Shown: positions 25,858 to 34,921, numbered from the stretch's first letter. The stretch is 64,000 nucleotides of DNA from Longimicrobium terrae (GCF_014202995.1 NZ_JACHIA010000005.1:310001-374000), one strand, 5' to 3'. Notes: a model not told the origin generated them from the letters alone. Translations and numbers: made by a program.

Positions 25858-26763
25858 GTGCGCCTGATCGCCGTGTCCACCACAAAGGCCGCCTACACCA
25901 AACCCGCGCTTTCCCCGCCGGATCTGCTGGCCCACCTGGCGTCCCGCGGGCTCGCCGTACCCCACCCGCTCAATGCGCTCCACGCGCTGGAGTACGTGGG
26001 GTACTTCCGGCTGCTCGTCTACATGCGGCCGTTCCAGATGGAGGATCCGGTCTCGGGCGTGCGGCGGTTCATCGCGGGCACGACGTTCGAGGACGTGCTC
26101 GCGCTCTACGACTTTGACCGCGAACTCCGGCTTCTGTGCCTGGACGCCGTCGAGCGGATCGAGGTAGCCCTTCGCGCGGCGGTCGCCAGCCAGGTGTCGG
26201 TTCCCGCCGGTCCCCACTTCTACCTGGAGCCGACGCACTTCGACCGGATCGACGCCTTTGTGGATTTCTATCAAACGGCCAGGAGGGAAGACCGGCACCT
26301 GACCGCAAGGCACTACCGCCGGCGATACCACACGCCCGAACATCCGCCCGTCTGGTCGATGATGGAAGCGAGTACGTTCGGGGTACTCTCGCGCCTGTTT
26401 TCCGGCCTGGCCGTCGGACATAGAAAGGCGATCGCCCTCCGCTTCGGCTTTGATGAAAAGGTGCTCTCGTCGTGGTTCCGGTCCATCAGTCTGGTACGGA
26501 ACCTGTGCGCCCATCACGGCCGCCTGTGGAACGCGCCGATGCACGTGGATCAGCCCCTCGCCGCGACAAGGCTGCGTTCCGAGCAGACGCCGACGGATCA
26601 CCTGTACGCACGTCTGGTGGCGCTCGCCGCACTGGTCGGGATGGTCGATCCCGATTCCGACTGGAAGCGCAGGCTGATCCGGCTGCTGTCGCGCTATCCA
26701 TCTGTCCCCCTTGCGCCCATGGGTATCCCGGCCGGATGGGATCAGCGGCCATTCTGGCGCTGA
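25858..26763 (+). CDS. abiF: Abi_2/AbiF-family abortive infection protein (HEPN)
   Basis: The protein has 301 residues from GTG 25858 (a second GTG is at 25873). The N-terminal ALSPPDLLAHLASRGL and the ..YVGYFRLLVYMRPF region match the Abi_2 (AbiD/AbiF) family. LVRNLCAHHGRLWN holds an RNxxxH core (Arg214, Asn215, His219), the active-site pattern of HEPN ribonucleases. No ribosome site is visible, and the start lies eight bases beyond the T tract of the upstream RNA, so expression probably needs read-through or RNA control. Phage-triggered RNA cleavage is the likely role. Confidence 0.85.
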   Translation: MRLIAVSTTKAAYTKPALSPPDLLAHLASRGLAVPHPLNALHALEYVGYFRLLVYMRPFQMEDPVSGVRRFIAGTTFEDVLALYDFDRELRLLCLDAVERIEVALRAAVASQVSVPAGPHFYLEPTHFDRIDAFVDFYQTARREDRHLTARHYRRRYHTPEHPPVWSMMEASTFGVLSRLFSGLAVGHRKAIALRFGFDEKVLSSWFRSISLVRNLCAHHGRLWNAPMHVDQPLAATRLRSEQTPTDHLYARLVALAALVGMVDPDSDWKRRLIRLLSRYPSVPLAPMGIPAGWDQRPFWR

Positions 26764-27108
26764 CCACACTGGGAGAACGGTGGCCGGAGCTGCGAGCCTC
26801 CCCCGCGCGTGCCCGGCGCTGACCTGTCCGCGCGAGCCGACCGTCCCTCGCGCGCCAGTGCCGCCGCCCCAGTCCGCGAAGGCGGACTTCGTGCTTTTCC
26901 AGCGGCGAATTCATTCGCTCCTGGATGGCGGACGCGCCGGACGCCGCCGCCTCGCACCGAGGCGTCCCCCCCCAGTCCGCGCAGGCGGACTTCGCGCCGT
27001 TGTTGCCGCGACTTCAGTCGCCCCAGCTCATCTGCCCCAGCCCCGCGATCCCGCCCCAACAAAAGAACGGGCGCGGTTGCCCGCGCCCGTCTTCATCCAT
27101 CCATCTCC
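26764..27108. other. Intergenic stretch dominated by a family B repeat
   Basis: I see no gene. It contains the repeat at 26869-27021. A short T-poor tail separates it from the ABC operon end. Confidence 0.6.
26869..27021. repeat. Dispersed family B repeat cluster (copy 1)
   Basis: The blocks in order are AGTCCGCGAAGGCGGACT, CAGCGGCGAATTCATTCGC, a unique spacer, AGTCCGCGCAGGCGGACT and GCGACTTCAGTCGC. Each block can form a hairpin. This copy is inverted relative to those at 42244, 47404 and 57317. Confidence 0.85.
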
Positions 27109-27861
27109 CTACGCGGCTTCGCCGATCTCGAACCGCTGCAGCGAGCGTACGCTGTACACCGCGATCGCGATCACCACGATCGCCCCCATGATCAGCGCCG
27201 TCTGCCCGGGAAGCGGCGCCGTAAAGAAGCTTCCGCGCACCGTGGCGATCGCGTCCGCCATCGCCAGCGTGTACTGGCGAATACTCAGCGCCCGCGTCCC
27301 GGCGAACAATCCGCCCAGCGTGCCCTCCCACATGATCACGTACAGCAGCCCCGCCACCAGCGCCCGCCGCGTGCGCAGGCTCAGCGCCACGAACAGCGCG
27401 CAGTACAGCACCCCGCCCGCCGCGATGGCGCAGGTAAAGCCCCACACCACGTTGGTGTGGTCCAGCCGGCCCAGCATCACCAGCCCCGTGGCGATCGTGG
27501 GCGGAAGGATGACGGCGGCCGTGGCCACCCCCGCCGCCAGCACGCGCGTCAGCACGATGCGCCACCGCGCGATGGGCTTGCCCAGCACGTACGTCACCGT
27601 GCCGTCCTCAATCTCCCCCCCGAACACCGACGTGCCGATCACCAGCGCGGCCAGCGGCAGCAGCACGGGAATGATCAGGCTCTGGTAGAACTCCAGCGTG
27701 TCCTTCATCCGCTCGTCGGGGGTGCCGGCGCTGAAGGCGCGGGCCAGCAGCGCCATCCCCACCGGAAGCCACGCCAGCAGCACTACCCACAGCGCCTTGC
27801 GGTTCCCCGTGAACTGGCGGAAGGCCACGGCGGCCAGCGTGCGTTCAATCGAAAGGTTCAT
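27109..27861 (-). CDS. ABC transporter permease (ABC-2 type)
   Basis: The protein has 250 residues from ATG 27861 (MNLSIERTLAAVAFRQF), with six hydrophobic helices and the SVFGGEIEDGTVTYVLGKPI segment typical of ABC-2 type permeases. The start overlaps the ATPase stop by four bases (ATGA). It is the last gene of the two-pair ABC operon. It probably exports or extracts a lipid or peptide; the substrate is unknown. Confidence 0.85.
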   Translation of the reverse strand: MNLSIERTLAAVAFRQFTGNRKALWVVLLAWLPVGMALLARAFSAGTPDERMKDTLEFYQSLIIPVLLPLAALVIGTSVFGGEIEDGTVTYVLGKPIARWRIVLTRVLAAGVATAAVILPPTIATGLVMLGRLDHTNVVWGFTCAIAAGGVLYCALFVALSLRTRRALVAGLLYVIMWEGTLGGLFAGTRALSIRQYTLAMADAIATVRGSFFTAPLPGQTALIMGAIVVIAIAVYSVRSLQRFEIGEAA

Positions 27862-28817
27862 CGCTTTACCAGGTAGCTGAAGACGCTTTCCAGCGATTCG
27901 TCCGTGGGGCGCAGTTCGTACAGCGTCACCCCCGCCGCGCGCGCCACCCGCGGCAGCGCCAGCGCGAACGAGCCGCGGTCCCCCGCGCGCACGGTGAGCA
28001 CCTCGCCCAGCTCCAGCCCCTGCACCGAGGGCTCCGCCATCAGCGCGGCGGCCAGACGGCGGTCGTCGCTGCTGCTGAGCGTGTAGGTGTGCGGCCGGTC
28101 CGTCATCAGCCGGCGGATCTCGCGGAAGTGGCCCGACGCGGCCAAGCGTCCGGCCACCACCACCAGGACGTTGTTGGCCAGCTGGTCCAGCTCCTCCAGG
28201 ATGTGCGAGGAGATCAGGATGGTCCGCCCCTCGTCGGCCAGGCGCTTGAGCAGCGACATCATCTGCATGCGCTGGGCGGGGTCCATTCCGTTGAACGGCT
28301 CGTCCAGCAGCAGAATGCGCGGGTCGTGCACCAGCGCGCCGGCGATCTTGGCGCGCTGCCGCATTCCCTTGCTGTATCCCCCGATGCGGCGGTGCATGGC
28401 CCCGCGCAGGTCCACCGTGTCCACCGCGCGCTCCGCCGCCGCGTCCGCGTCGGGCAGGCCGTGCAGCCGCGCGTTCATCCGCGCGAACTCGTACGCGGTC
28501 AGAAACGGGTACACGGCCTCGCGCTCGGGCACCAGCCCCACGTGGCGGTACACCTCGGGGTTCTTCCACGCCGTCATCCCCGCCACGCGCACCTCGCCCG
28601 CGGACGGCGCCAGAAAGCCCGCTATCATGTGCAGGATGGTGCTCTTGCCGGCGCCGTTGGGCCCCAGCAGCCCGGTGATCCCCGCGCCCAGGCTGAAGCT
28701 GATGTCGTTGACCGCCACCACGTTGCCGTACCAGCGCGACACGTTGCGCAGCTCCACCGCGGTGGCGGACGACGCCGGCGCGGCGGGCGCGGCGGCTTCC
28801 AACAATCCCACGCTCAT
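27858..28817 (-). CDS. ABC transporter ATP-binding protein (second pair)
   Basis: The protein has 319 residues from ATG 28817. Walker A is GPNGAGKST (about residue 53), the signature is GGYSKGMRQR, Walker B is ILLLDEPFNGMDP, and the switch His is in ISSHILEE. An Ala/Pro-rich N-terminal tail of about 20 residues precedes the domain. The C-terminal 90 residues form an extension common in ABC-2 exporters. It overlaps both neighbours by four bases and partners the permease at 27109. Confidence 0.9.
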   Translation of the reverse strand: MSVGLLEAAAPAAPASSATAVELRNVSRWYGNVVAVNDISFSLGAGITGLLGPNGAGKSTILHMIAGFLAPSAGEVRVAGMTAWKNPEVYRHVGLVPEREAVYPFLTAYEFARMNARLHGLPDADAAAERAVDTVDLRGAMHRRIGGYSKGMRQRAKIAGALVHDPRILLLDEPFNGMDPAQRMQMMSLLKRLADEGRTILISSHILEELDQLANNVLVVVAGRLAASGHFREIRRLMTDRPHTYTLSSSDDRRLAAALMAEPSVQGLELGEVLTVRAGDRGSFALALPRVARAAGVTLYELRPTDESLESVFSYLVKR

Positions 28818-29704
28818 GTGCGGATCCTCGAGTAGCGGTACAGCAGGATGCTGGTGAACAGGACGGCGATCCCAGCCACGGTGCCCAGGTACACGCCGGA
28901 GGGAAGGTGTGCCTGCGCGATCGGGTTGCCGCGCCCGGCCTCCTTGCCGAACAGCTCCAGAATGGCGCCCTGCACCACGAACACCGGGTTCAGCAGCAGC
29001 CCGTAGTCCGACGCCCGCGCCTCCAGCTCCGACAGGATCCCCGCGATGGCGAACGTCACCAGGTACAGCCCCAGCACCATGGCGCTGGCGATTCCCCGGC
29101 GCGACACCAGCGACGAAAGCGCGAGCGACAGCGTGCCCAGCACCGCCGCGGCCACCAGCCCCGCGCCCAGGATTGGGAGAAAGTTGCCGGACTCCGCCCG
29201 CACCGCCGCGCCGAAGTCCGTCGCCATTCCGAACCGGCCGATGAGGATGATGAACAGCGGCGTGAACGACAGGATGAACACCGCCGTGGCCATGGCGGCC
29301 AGCTTGGCGAGCGCGTAGTCGCTGGTGCGCAGCGCGCGGGAGAAGTAGAGCGGGAGCACGCGGTTGTGCTGGTCGCGGCTCACCAGTTCCGGGGCCTGCG
29401 CCGCGCAGAAGAGCGCCACGCTCACGCCCACCCATCCGAAGTAGTTGTGGTACTCGATCAGCTTTACGCCCTCGCCCAGCGTGGCGCCCACGGCCACCTG
29501 CAGCGCGGCGGGAAAGTTGATGACCGCGAACAGAAACCAGGGAATCCACAGCGACTTGATGCCGCGCCCCAGCCCGAAGGCGGTGCGCAGCGAGTGCGTG
29601 TACAGCGTGCGAAAAGCGTAGCCCCGCCCCAGCCGCGCGCCCTGGTAGTTGCGGTACCCGATGTCGTAGATGGTGCCGGCGACGGCGTCAGGCGCGAGCG
29701 GCAT
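28814..29704 (-). CDS. ABC transporter permease (first pair)
   Basis: The protein has 296 residues with six or so helices, starting MPLAPDAVAGTIYDIGYRNYQGARLGRGY. The soluble head IYDIGYRNYQG is typical of permeases encoded with actinobacterial and Gemmatimonadota-type ABC-2 systems. The start lies 17 bases inside the ATPase gene at 29688. The transported substrate is unknown. Confidence 0.82.
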   Translation of the reverse strand: MPLAPDAVAGTIYDIGYRNYQGARLGRGYAFRTLYTHSLRTAFGLGRGIKSLWIPWFLFAVINFPAALQVAVGATLGEGVKLIEYHNYFGWVGVSVALFCAAQAPELVSRDQHNRVLPLYFSRALRTSDYALAKLAAMATAVFILSFTPLFIILIGRFGMATDFGAAVRAESGNFLPILGAGLVAAAVLGTLSLALSSLVSRRGIASAMVLGLYLVTFAIAGILSELEARASDYGLLLNPVFVVQGAILELFGKEAGRGNPIAQAHLPSGVYLGTVAGIAVLFTSILLYRYSRIRT

Positions 29705-30629
29705 GCGCCTCCTGTGCGGTGGGGGTGGGCGATGCGGGGCGGAACAGCTCCTGAAGGCTGTGGCGGCGGCGCTCCATGCGCACCAGCGACAGTCCCAGCT
29801 CGGCCGCGCCGTCGCGGACGGCGTCGTACGGGCGGTCGTCGGCCAACGGCAGCAGAACGAGCGCGCCCTCGGTGCGGGCTTCCACGCCGGCGCGGGCCAG
29901 GTACGCCAGCAGCGCCTCCGTCCCCTCGTCCACCTCCACCGCCAGCAGGTGCTGCGAGCCGGTAAAGGAGTGCAGCGGGGCGGCGCTCTTCAGATGGCCG
30001 CCGTCGATGGCCACCAGGTATTCGCAGACGCGCTCGATCTCCCCCAGCAGGTGCGAGCTCACCATCACCGCGATGCCGAACTCCCTGCCGGTGCGGCGGA
30101 TGAGCTCCAGCATCTCGTCGCGGCCGGCGGGGTCCAGGCCGTTGGTGGGCTCGTCCAGCAGCAGCAGGCGCGGATCGTGGACCAGCGACTGGGCCAGCTT
30201 CACGCGCTGCTTCATCCCCGTGCTGTAGCCGCCGATGAGCCGGTAGCGCTCTTCGTACAGCCCCACGTGGCGCAGCATCTCGGCGGTGCGCTCGCGCGCG
30301 GCGGCCTTGGGCAGCCCGCTCAGCCGGCCCATGTGCGACACGAAGTCCGTGGCCGTCATGTCCGGCGGAAGGCAGTCGTGCTCGGGCATGTAGCCCACCA
30401 GCTGGCGGATTTCAATCCCCCGCGTGCGGGTGTCCATGTCGAACACGCGCACGTCGCCGCGCGTGGGGTGCAGCAGGCCCAGCAGAGTCTTGATCAGGGT
30501 GCTCTTGCCGGCCCCGTTGGCGCCCACGAACCCGATGATTCCGGGCTCCAGCTCCAGCGAAAGGCCGTTCAGCGCGGTCACGCCGCCCGGGTAGGTGTGC
30601 GTGAGGTCGCGTACCGAAATCAGGGACAT
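29688..30629 (-). CDS. ABC transporter ATP-binding protein (first pair)
   Basis: The protein has 313 residues. Walker A is GANGAGKST, the signature is GGYSTGMKQR, Walker B is LLLLDEPTNGLDP, and the His loop is in VSSHLLGE. It is the first gene of the operon ATPase-permease-ATPase-permease. The two ATPases share order and motif spacing, so the pairs look like an old duplication with specialised permeases. Confidence 0.92.
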   Translation of the reverse strand: MSLISVRDLTHTYPGGVTALNGLSLELEPGIIGFVGANGAGKSTLIKTLLGLLHPTRGDVRVFDMDTRTRGIEIRQLVGYMPEHDCLPPDMTATDFVSHMGRLSGLPKAAARERTAEMLRHVGLYEERYRLIGGYSTGMKQRVKLAQSLVHDPRLLLLDEPTNGLDPAGRDEMLELIRRTGREFGIAVMVSSHLLGEIERVCEYLVAIDGGHLKSAAPLHSFTGSQHLLAVEVDEGTEALLAYLARAGVEARTEGALVLLPLADDRPYDAVRDGAAELGLSLVRMERRRHSLQELFRPASPTPTAQEAHAARA

Positions 30630-30838
30630 GCGTCCGTTTCAGTGATGCGGAGGGGAGGGGCGAGTGGCCGGATGGCAGAGAAGCCGTGCGGAGGTGAACG
30701 GGAAAGCTAGCGGCGGAGTTTCAGCCGCGCGAGGCTGGGCTTTCCCGTATGCGCGGTTTTTCGATGAGAATTGGATGATGAACGGCAACTGCCCTCATCC
30801 GGGCGATGCGGCGAGTGCCGGCACGCGGAAAACTCGGA

Positions 30839-30887
30839 AACTGCCCTCACGCGGGGGTCGCGGGGGTTCGCGGGGGTCGCGGGGGAA
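30839..30887. repeat. Dispersed family C repeat
   Basis: CACGCGGGGGTCGCGGGGG is followed by two further GGGGGTCGCGGGG-type units, an in-tandem variant of the repeat seen at 16486. Confidence 0.65.
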
Positions 30888-31027
30888 CTGCGGGACGGGA
30901 TCGCGAACTGTTGAATCCTTCAAGGCTGGAAGCCGCTCGCGGTAGAGGGCAGTCCCAATGGTTTCGCCGCCCTCGCGGTCGAGCGCACGACAAACGCGTC
31001 CACCACCTGTAGTTGCCGGTACGCCGA

Positions 31028-31060
31028 AAGGCGTCATCCTGAGACTCAGGATGACGCCTT
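31028..31060. repeat. 16-base perfect palindrome made of the family E end
   Basis: AAGGCGTCATCCTGAG, a one-base spacer, then its exact inverse. The inner 11 bases equal the GTCATCCTGAG end of family E repeats. The one-base loop makes it an odd terminator, and it looks like two repeat ends fused. Confidence 0.8.
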
Positions 31061-31162
31061 GTGGCGTGAAGATCGAATGGCCGGGGTCGACGGCCGAGGC
31101 TGGTGAGGGCCGGGTCTTCCCGGCATCCCTCGCAAGTCCACAGAGCGTCGGGTGAGAAACGG

Positions 31163-31195
31163 AGCGGGGCCCGGCGATGGTCGCCGGGCCCCGCT
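31163..31195 (-). terminator. GC-rich terminator hairpin after the Gly/Ser/Thr-rich gene
   Basis: GCGGGGCCCGGCGA pairs perfectly with TCGCCGGGCCCCGC around a three-base loop. On the minus strand it starts about 20 bases after the stop at 31215 and is followed by CCGTTTCTC. Confidence 0.75.
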
Positions 31196-31214
31196 TCTAT
31201 CTCATCCGGTGCGG

Positions 31215-32273
31215 TCAGAAGCCCGGAGGATCACCCTGGCGCGAGCCGCCGCCGTGCTCGGTCGGCGGATCGGCCGGCTTGGTGTCTTCCGTCATCTTGG
31301 GCCACGTGGTGCCGCTGGCCCCGGGAACGCTGCTCCCCGTCGATCCCGCGCCCGTGGATCCCAGTCCGGACGATCCCGTCGATCCGAATCCCGAGGAGCC
31401 GGTTCCCGCCGAGCCCGTGCCGGCCGAGCCGAGGCCCGATCCGCCGCCCGTGGATCCCAATCCCGAAGAGCCCGCGCCGGAGCCGAACGCGGAGCCCGCG
31501 AGCGGATCGGTGGACGCGGTGCCGGCCGTGCCCACGTCCGGCGACAGGCCGCTGGAGGCCGCCGGCGTGTTGTGCGCGCCGGTGGTGCCCGTGGCGCCCG
31601 GCGTGGTGCTGGTGGACGACGGCGACGGCGAGCCGGAACCGCCGGCCGCGCTGGCGTGGCGCGCCTCGGTGCGCTCCGCCCGCTCGTCGAACTCGCGCCG
31701 CAGGCCGTCCAGCGCGCCCTGAATGCGCGTAAGCAGCCCGTCGATGCGCGGCTGCACGTCGGCGATGAACTCGTCCACCCGCGGACGGGCCCGGTCGCGC
31801 GCGTCCTGAATGGTCGGCTTGAACTGCTCCACCGCGCCATCCACCCGCGTCTCCAGCTCTTGGAACGCCTGCTTGATCTTGGGCCGCAGATCGCCGAACA
31901 GCGACTCCAGCTTGGCGTTGATCTCGCCGAACGGATCGTGCCCGCCACCCGTCGATCCGGTCGAACCCGCCGATCCAGCGGAGCCCGTCGATCCGGTCGA
32001 TCCACCGTACCCGGCAGAGCCCGCCGAGCCGGTTTCCGCAGAACCGGACGCGTTACCGGAGCCCATGCCGGGGCCGCCGTCGGTGCGGCCGGCGGGGATG
32101 GCGTGGCCGCCCAGTTCCGCCGCCGCTTCCGAGCCGGAAATGGGGTTCACCGTGCCGCCGGAGCCGCCCGTGATGCCGCTGCTGTGCCCGATGGGCTCGC
32201 CCGAGCCGCCGGCCGGTCCGCCCGTGCCGCCGGTTCCACCGGTGCTGCCGGAGCCGTAGGGGTTCTGATCCAT
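31215..32273 (-). CDS. Gly/Ser/Thr-rich protein with amphipathic helical core
   Basis: The protein has 352 residues from ATG 32273, with GGAGA upstream. Residues 1-110 and 215-330 are low-complexity runs of Gly-Ser-Thr-Ala. The middle (about 115-205) is a long charged helix: INAKLESLFGDLRPKIKQAF and RARPRVDEFIADVQPRIDGL, with repeating 11-residue amphipathic units like apolipoprotein or phasin-type helices. There is no signal peptide or membrane helix. It may coat granules, lipids or membranes. Function unknown. Confidence 0.65.
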   Translation of the reverse strand: MDQNPYGSGSTGGTGGTGGPAGGSGEPIGHSSGITGGSGGTVNPISGSEAAAELGGHAIPAGRTDGGPGMGSGNASGSAETGSAGSAGYGGSTGSTGSAGSAGSTGSTGGGHDPFGEINAKLESLFGDLRPKIKQAFQELETRVDGAVEQFKPTIQDARDRARPRVDEFIADVQPRIDGLLTRIQGALDGLRREFDERAERTEARHASAAGGSGSPSPSSTSTTPGATGTTGAHNTPAASSGLSPDVGTAGTASTDPLAGSAFGSGAGSSGLGSTGGGSGLGSAGTGSAGTGSSGFGSTGSSGLGSTGAGSTGSSVPGASGTTWPKMTEDTKPADPPTEHGGGSRQGDPPGF

Positions 32274-32473
32274 GGATGATTCTCCGTGTGGGCCTGTGCT
32301 GCCTGGCCGCCGGCGGATGCCGGCGCCCGGGGGACTACGTTGCCACTGAGACAGGGTTTCGCAACGCACCGCCCGTGCCGCGCACCCCGGCCTTTCGCCC
32401 GTTCCCCCGCGCCCGTAGACTGGCGGGCCGGATGGTTTCCCTTTTCCGCACCTTTCCCGCGCCCGGATTTCCC

Positions 32474-33487
32474 ATGCGCATGGCACCGCTGCTGGCCCTT
32501 CTGGCGCTCGCCGCACCCGCGGCCGCGCAGTCCGGCACTCCCCGGTCAGGAGAACGCATGCTCGTCGTCGCCAACAAGCAGGACGCGACCGCCTCGCTCA
32601 TCGACCCCCGCTCCGGCACCACGGTGGCCACGCTCCCCACCGGCACCGGCCCGCACGAGGCCGCCGTGAGCCACGACGGGCGCTGGGCCGTGGTCAGCGA
32701 CTACGGCGACCGCACGCCCGGCGGCACGCTCACGGTCATCGACCTCGATTCGCGGACGGTGGCGCGAAAGATTGATCTGTCGCCGCACCGCCGGCCGCAC
32801 GGCGTCGCCTTTCTTCCCGGCGACCGCACGCTGGCCGTGACCTCCGAATCCAGCCAGGCGGTGCTGATGGTGGACTTCGCCTCCGGCGCGGTGACGGCCA
32901 TCCCCACCGGGCAGGCGGGCTCGCACATGCTGGCCGTATCGCCGGACGGCGCCACCATCTACACCGCCAACGTGGGCGGCGGCAGCGTGACGCGTATCGA
33001 CATCGCCACCAAAGAGGCCCGCACGGTTTCCGTCGCGCCGCGGACGGAGGGGATCGGGCTGTCCGCGGACGGCGCGCAGGTGTGGGTGGGGAGCAACGAC
33101 CAGAACACCGTCACCGTGCTGGACGCGCGCACGCTGGCGGCCCTCGACACGCTCCCCGCGCCCGGGCTCCCTTACCGCGTCAACGGCGGCGGCAGGTGGA
33201 TGGTGGTCAGCAATCCCATGAACAGCACGGTGCGCGTGTTTGACGCGGCCAGCCGCGCGCAGGTGGCGGAAATCCGCATTCCGCTGGACCCGGCGCGCGC
33301 GGTGCCGCAGGCGCAGGGGAGCGCCGGGCCGGTGGGCGGCGTGGTGACGGCGGATGGAGCCACGGCGTACATCGCGCTGCAGGGGATGAACGCGGTGGCG
33401 GAAATCGACCTGGTCCGTCACACGGTGGTGCGCGTGCTCCCCACGGGCGCGGGGCCGGACGGCATTGCGCTCGCCGTGCGCCGCTGA
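32474..33487 (+). CDS. Secreted YVTN/40-residue beta-propeller protein
   Basis: The protein has 337 residues from ATG 32474, with a signal peptide ending at AAAQ. Repeated units such as GTTVATLPTGTGPHEAAVSHDGRWAVVS-type blades (strand, turn with P-H/D-G, strand) recur about seven times, as in YVTN beta-propellers. No enzymatic motif is visible. It is probably periplasmic or surface-exposed, with a binding role. The frame upstream to 32276 lacks a signal and overlaps the divergent gene's promoter. Confidence 0.82.
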   Translation: MRMAPLLALLALAAPAAAQSGTPRSGERMLVVANKQDATASLIDPRSGTTVATLPTGTGPHEAAVSHDGRWAVVSDYGDRTPGGTLTVIDLDSRTVARKIDLSPHRRPHGVAFLPGDRTLAVTSESSQAVLMVDFASGAVTAIPTGQAGSHMLAVSPDGATIYTANVGGGSVTRIDIATKEARTVSVAPRTEGIGLSADGAQVWVGSNDQNTVTVLDARTLAALDTLPAPGLPYRVNGGGRWMVVSNPMNSTVRVFDAASRAQVAEIRIPLDPARAVPQAQGSAGPVGGVVTADGATAYIALQGMNAVAEIDLVRHTVVRVLPTGAGPDGIALAVRR

Positions 33488-33589
33488 GGCGCGCGTTCTC
33501 GACAGAAGTGGCCGGGCGCGCCATATTCCCGGCGCACCGCCGCATGCGCGCGGCGCGCGTACTCCGTGAATTCAAGGACGATACCTACG

Positions 33590-34759
33590 ATGGCGACCGT
33601 TGACCTTTCCACCGCCGGCGTCCCGCTGACGGTTCTGAACGACGACGAGCAGGCCTTCCGCGACGCCGTCCGGCAGTTCGCGGAAGACGAGGTCCGCTCG
33701 CGCGTGACGGAGATGGACGAGCACCAGAAGATGGATCCCACGCTGATCCCCCAGTTCTTTGAGCTGGGGCTGATGGGCATTGAAGTGCCCGAGGAGTTCG
33801 GGGGCACTGGCGCCTCGTTCTTTACCGCCGCGCTGGTGGTGGAGGAACTGAGCCGCGTGGACGCCAGCGTGGGCGTGATGGTGGACGTGCAGAACACGCT
33901 GGTGAACAACGCCTTCCTGCGCTGGGGCTCGGACGACCTGAAGGCGAAGTACCTGCCGCAGCTGTGCGCCGAAAAGGTGGGTGCCTACGCGCTGTCCGAG
34001 GCCGGCTCCGGCTCCGACGCGTTCGCGCTGGCCACCCGCGGCGTCAAGGCGGACGGCGGCTACCGGATCACTGGCCGCAAGCTGTGGATCACCAACGGCG
34101 CCGAAGCGGAAATCTTCATCATCTTCGCCAACGTGAACCCCGAGGCGGGCTACAAGGGGATCACGGCGTTCATCGTGGAAAAGAGCTTCGACGGCTTCTC
34201 CGTCGGCAAGAAGGAAGACAAGCTCGGCATCCGCGCGTCGTCCACCACCGAGCTGGTGCTTGAGGACGTGTTCGTGCCGGACGAGAACGTGCTGGGCGAG
34301 GTGGGCAAGGGGTACAAGACGGCCATCGAGACGCTGAACGAGGGCCGCATTGGCATCGGCGCGCAGATGATCGGCATCGGGCAGGGCGCGCTGGACGCCA
34401 CGGTGAAGTACGTGCAGGAGCGCGAGCAGTTCGGCAAGCGCATCGGCGACTTCCAGGGCGTGCAGTTCCAGATCGGGCAGATGGCCACGGAGCTGGAGGC
34501 CGCGCGGCTGATGGTGTACAACGCGGCCCGCCTCAAGGACGCCGGCATGCCCTTCCTGCACGAGGCGGCGATGGGCAAGCTGTTTTCGTCGCAGGTGGCG
34601 CAGCGCATTGCGTCCACGGCGGTGGACCTGTTTGGCGGATACGGCTTCACCCGCGAGTACCCGGTGGAGAAGTTCTACCGCGACAGCAAGATCGGCAGCA
34701 TCTACGAAGGCACCAGCAACATGCAGCTGCAGACCATCGCCAAGAACCTGATGAAGTAG
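33590..34759 (+). CDS. Acyl-CoA dehydrogenase
   Basis: The protein has 389 residues from ATG 33590, with AAGGA ten bases upstream. The flavin motifs YALSEAGSGSDAF and WITNGAEA, the C-terminal YGFTREYPVEKFYRD and the catalytic Glu in YEGTSNMQ (short-chain class) are all present. It oxidises acyl-CoA to enoyl-CoA in beta-oxidation or amino acid breakdown and passes electrons to ETF. Chain length is inferred as short to medium from overall length and catalytic Glu position. It ends before a clear terminator. Confidence 0.93.
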   Translation: MATVDLSTAGVPLTVLNDDEQAFRDAVRQFAEDEVRSRVTEMDEHQKMDPTLIPQFFELGLMGIEVPEEFGGTGASFFTAALVVEELSRVDASVGVMVDVQNTLVNNAFLRWGSDDLKAKYLPQLCAEKVGAYALSEAGSGSDAFALATRGVKADGGYRITGRKLWITNGAEAEIFIIFANVNPEAGYKGITAFIVEKSFDGFSVGKKEDKLGIRASSTTELVLEDVFVPDENVLGEVGKGYKTAIETLNEGRIGIGAQMIGIGQGALDATVKYVQEREQFGKRIGDFQGVQFQIGQMATELEAARLMVYNAARLKDAGMPFLHEAAMGKLFSSQVAQRIASTAVDLFGGYGFTREYPVEKFYRDSKIGSIYEGTSNMQLQTIAKNLMK

Positions 34760-34788
34760 TCAGGATCGGCGGTTCCGCTGGATGCTGG

Positions 34789-34820
34789 ACGGCCACGCTC
34801 TCCGAGCGTGGCCGTTTTCG
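34789..34820 (+). terminator. Terminator after acyl-CoA dehydrogenase (repeat copy 1)
   Basis: ACGGCCACGCT-CTCC-GAGCGTGGCCGT is followed by TTTCG. The same stem and CTCC loop recur at 37586-37613, and the stem again at 38116-38149. Confidence 0.88.
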
Positions 34821-34863
34821 TTGCCGCTCAACAGCAGGCTTGCGCATGTTCACTATCTTGGGC

Positions 34864-34908
34864 ATTGTTCACCCATGAATGAACAATCACGTTCACTACG
34901 TGATGAAC
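34864..34908 (+). promoter_or_regulatory. Inverted-repeat operator candidates upstream of abiEi
   Basis: ATTGTTCA (34864-34871) is inverted at TGAACAAT (34880-34887), then GTTCA..TGAAC follows at 34891-34908. AbiEi antitoxins bind inverted repeats in their own promoter, so these are operator candidates. A diverged copy with TGAGCAATCATGTTCATT lies at 37669-37687. Confidence 0.55.
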
Positions 34909-34921
34909 CGGGCGACTCTCA

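Larger units (their letters stand above)
30630..31214. other. Intergenic stretch with repeats and a near-perfect palindrome
   Basis: No gene is supported. It holds a family C repeat (30839-30887), a 16-base palindrome (31028-31060) and a terminator (31163-31195). Upstream of 30629 should be the ABC operon promoter. Confidence 0.6.
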
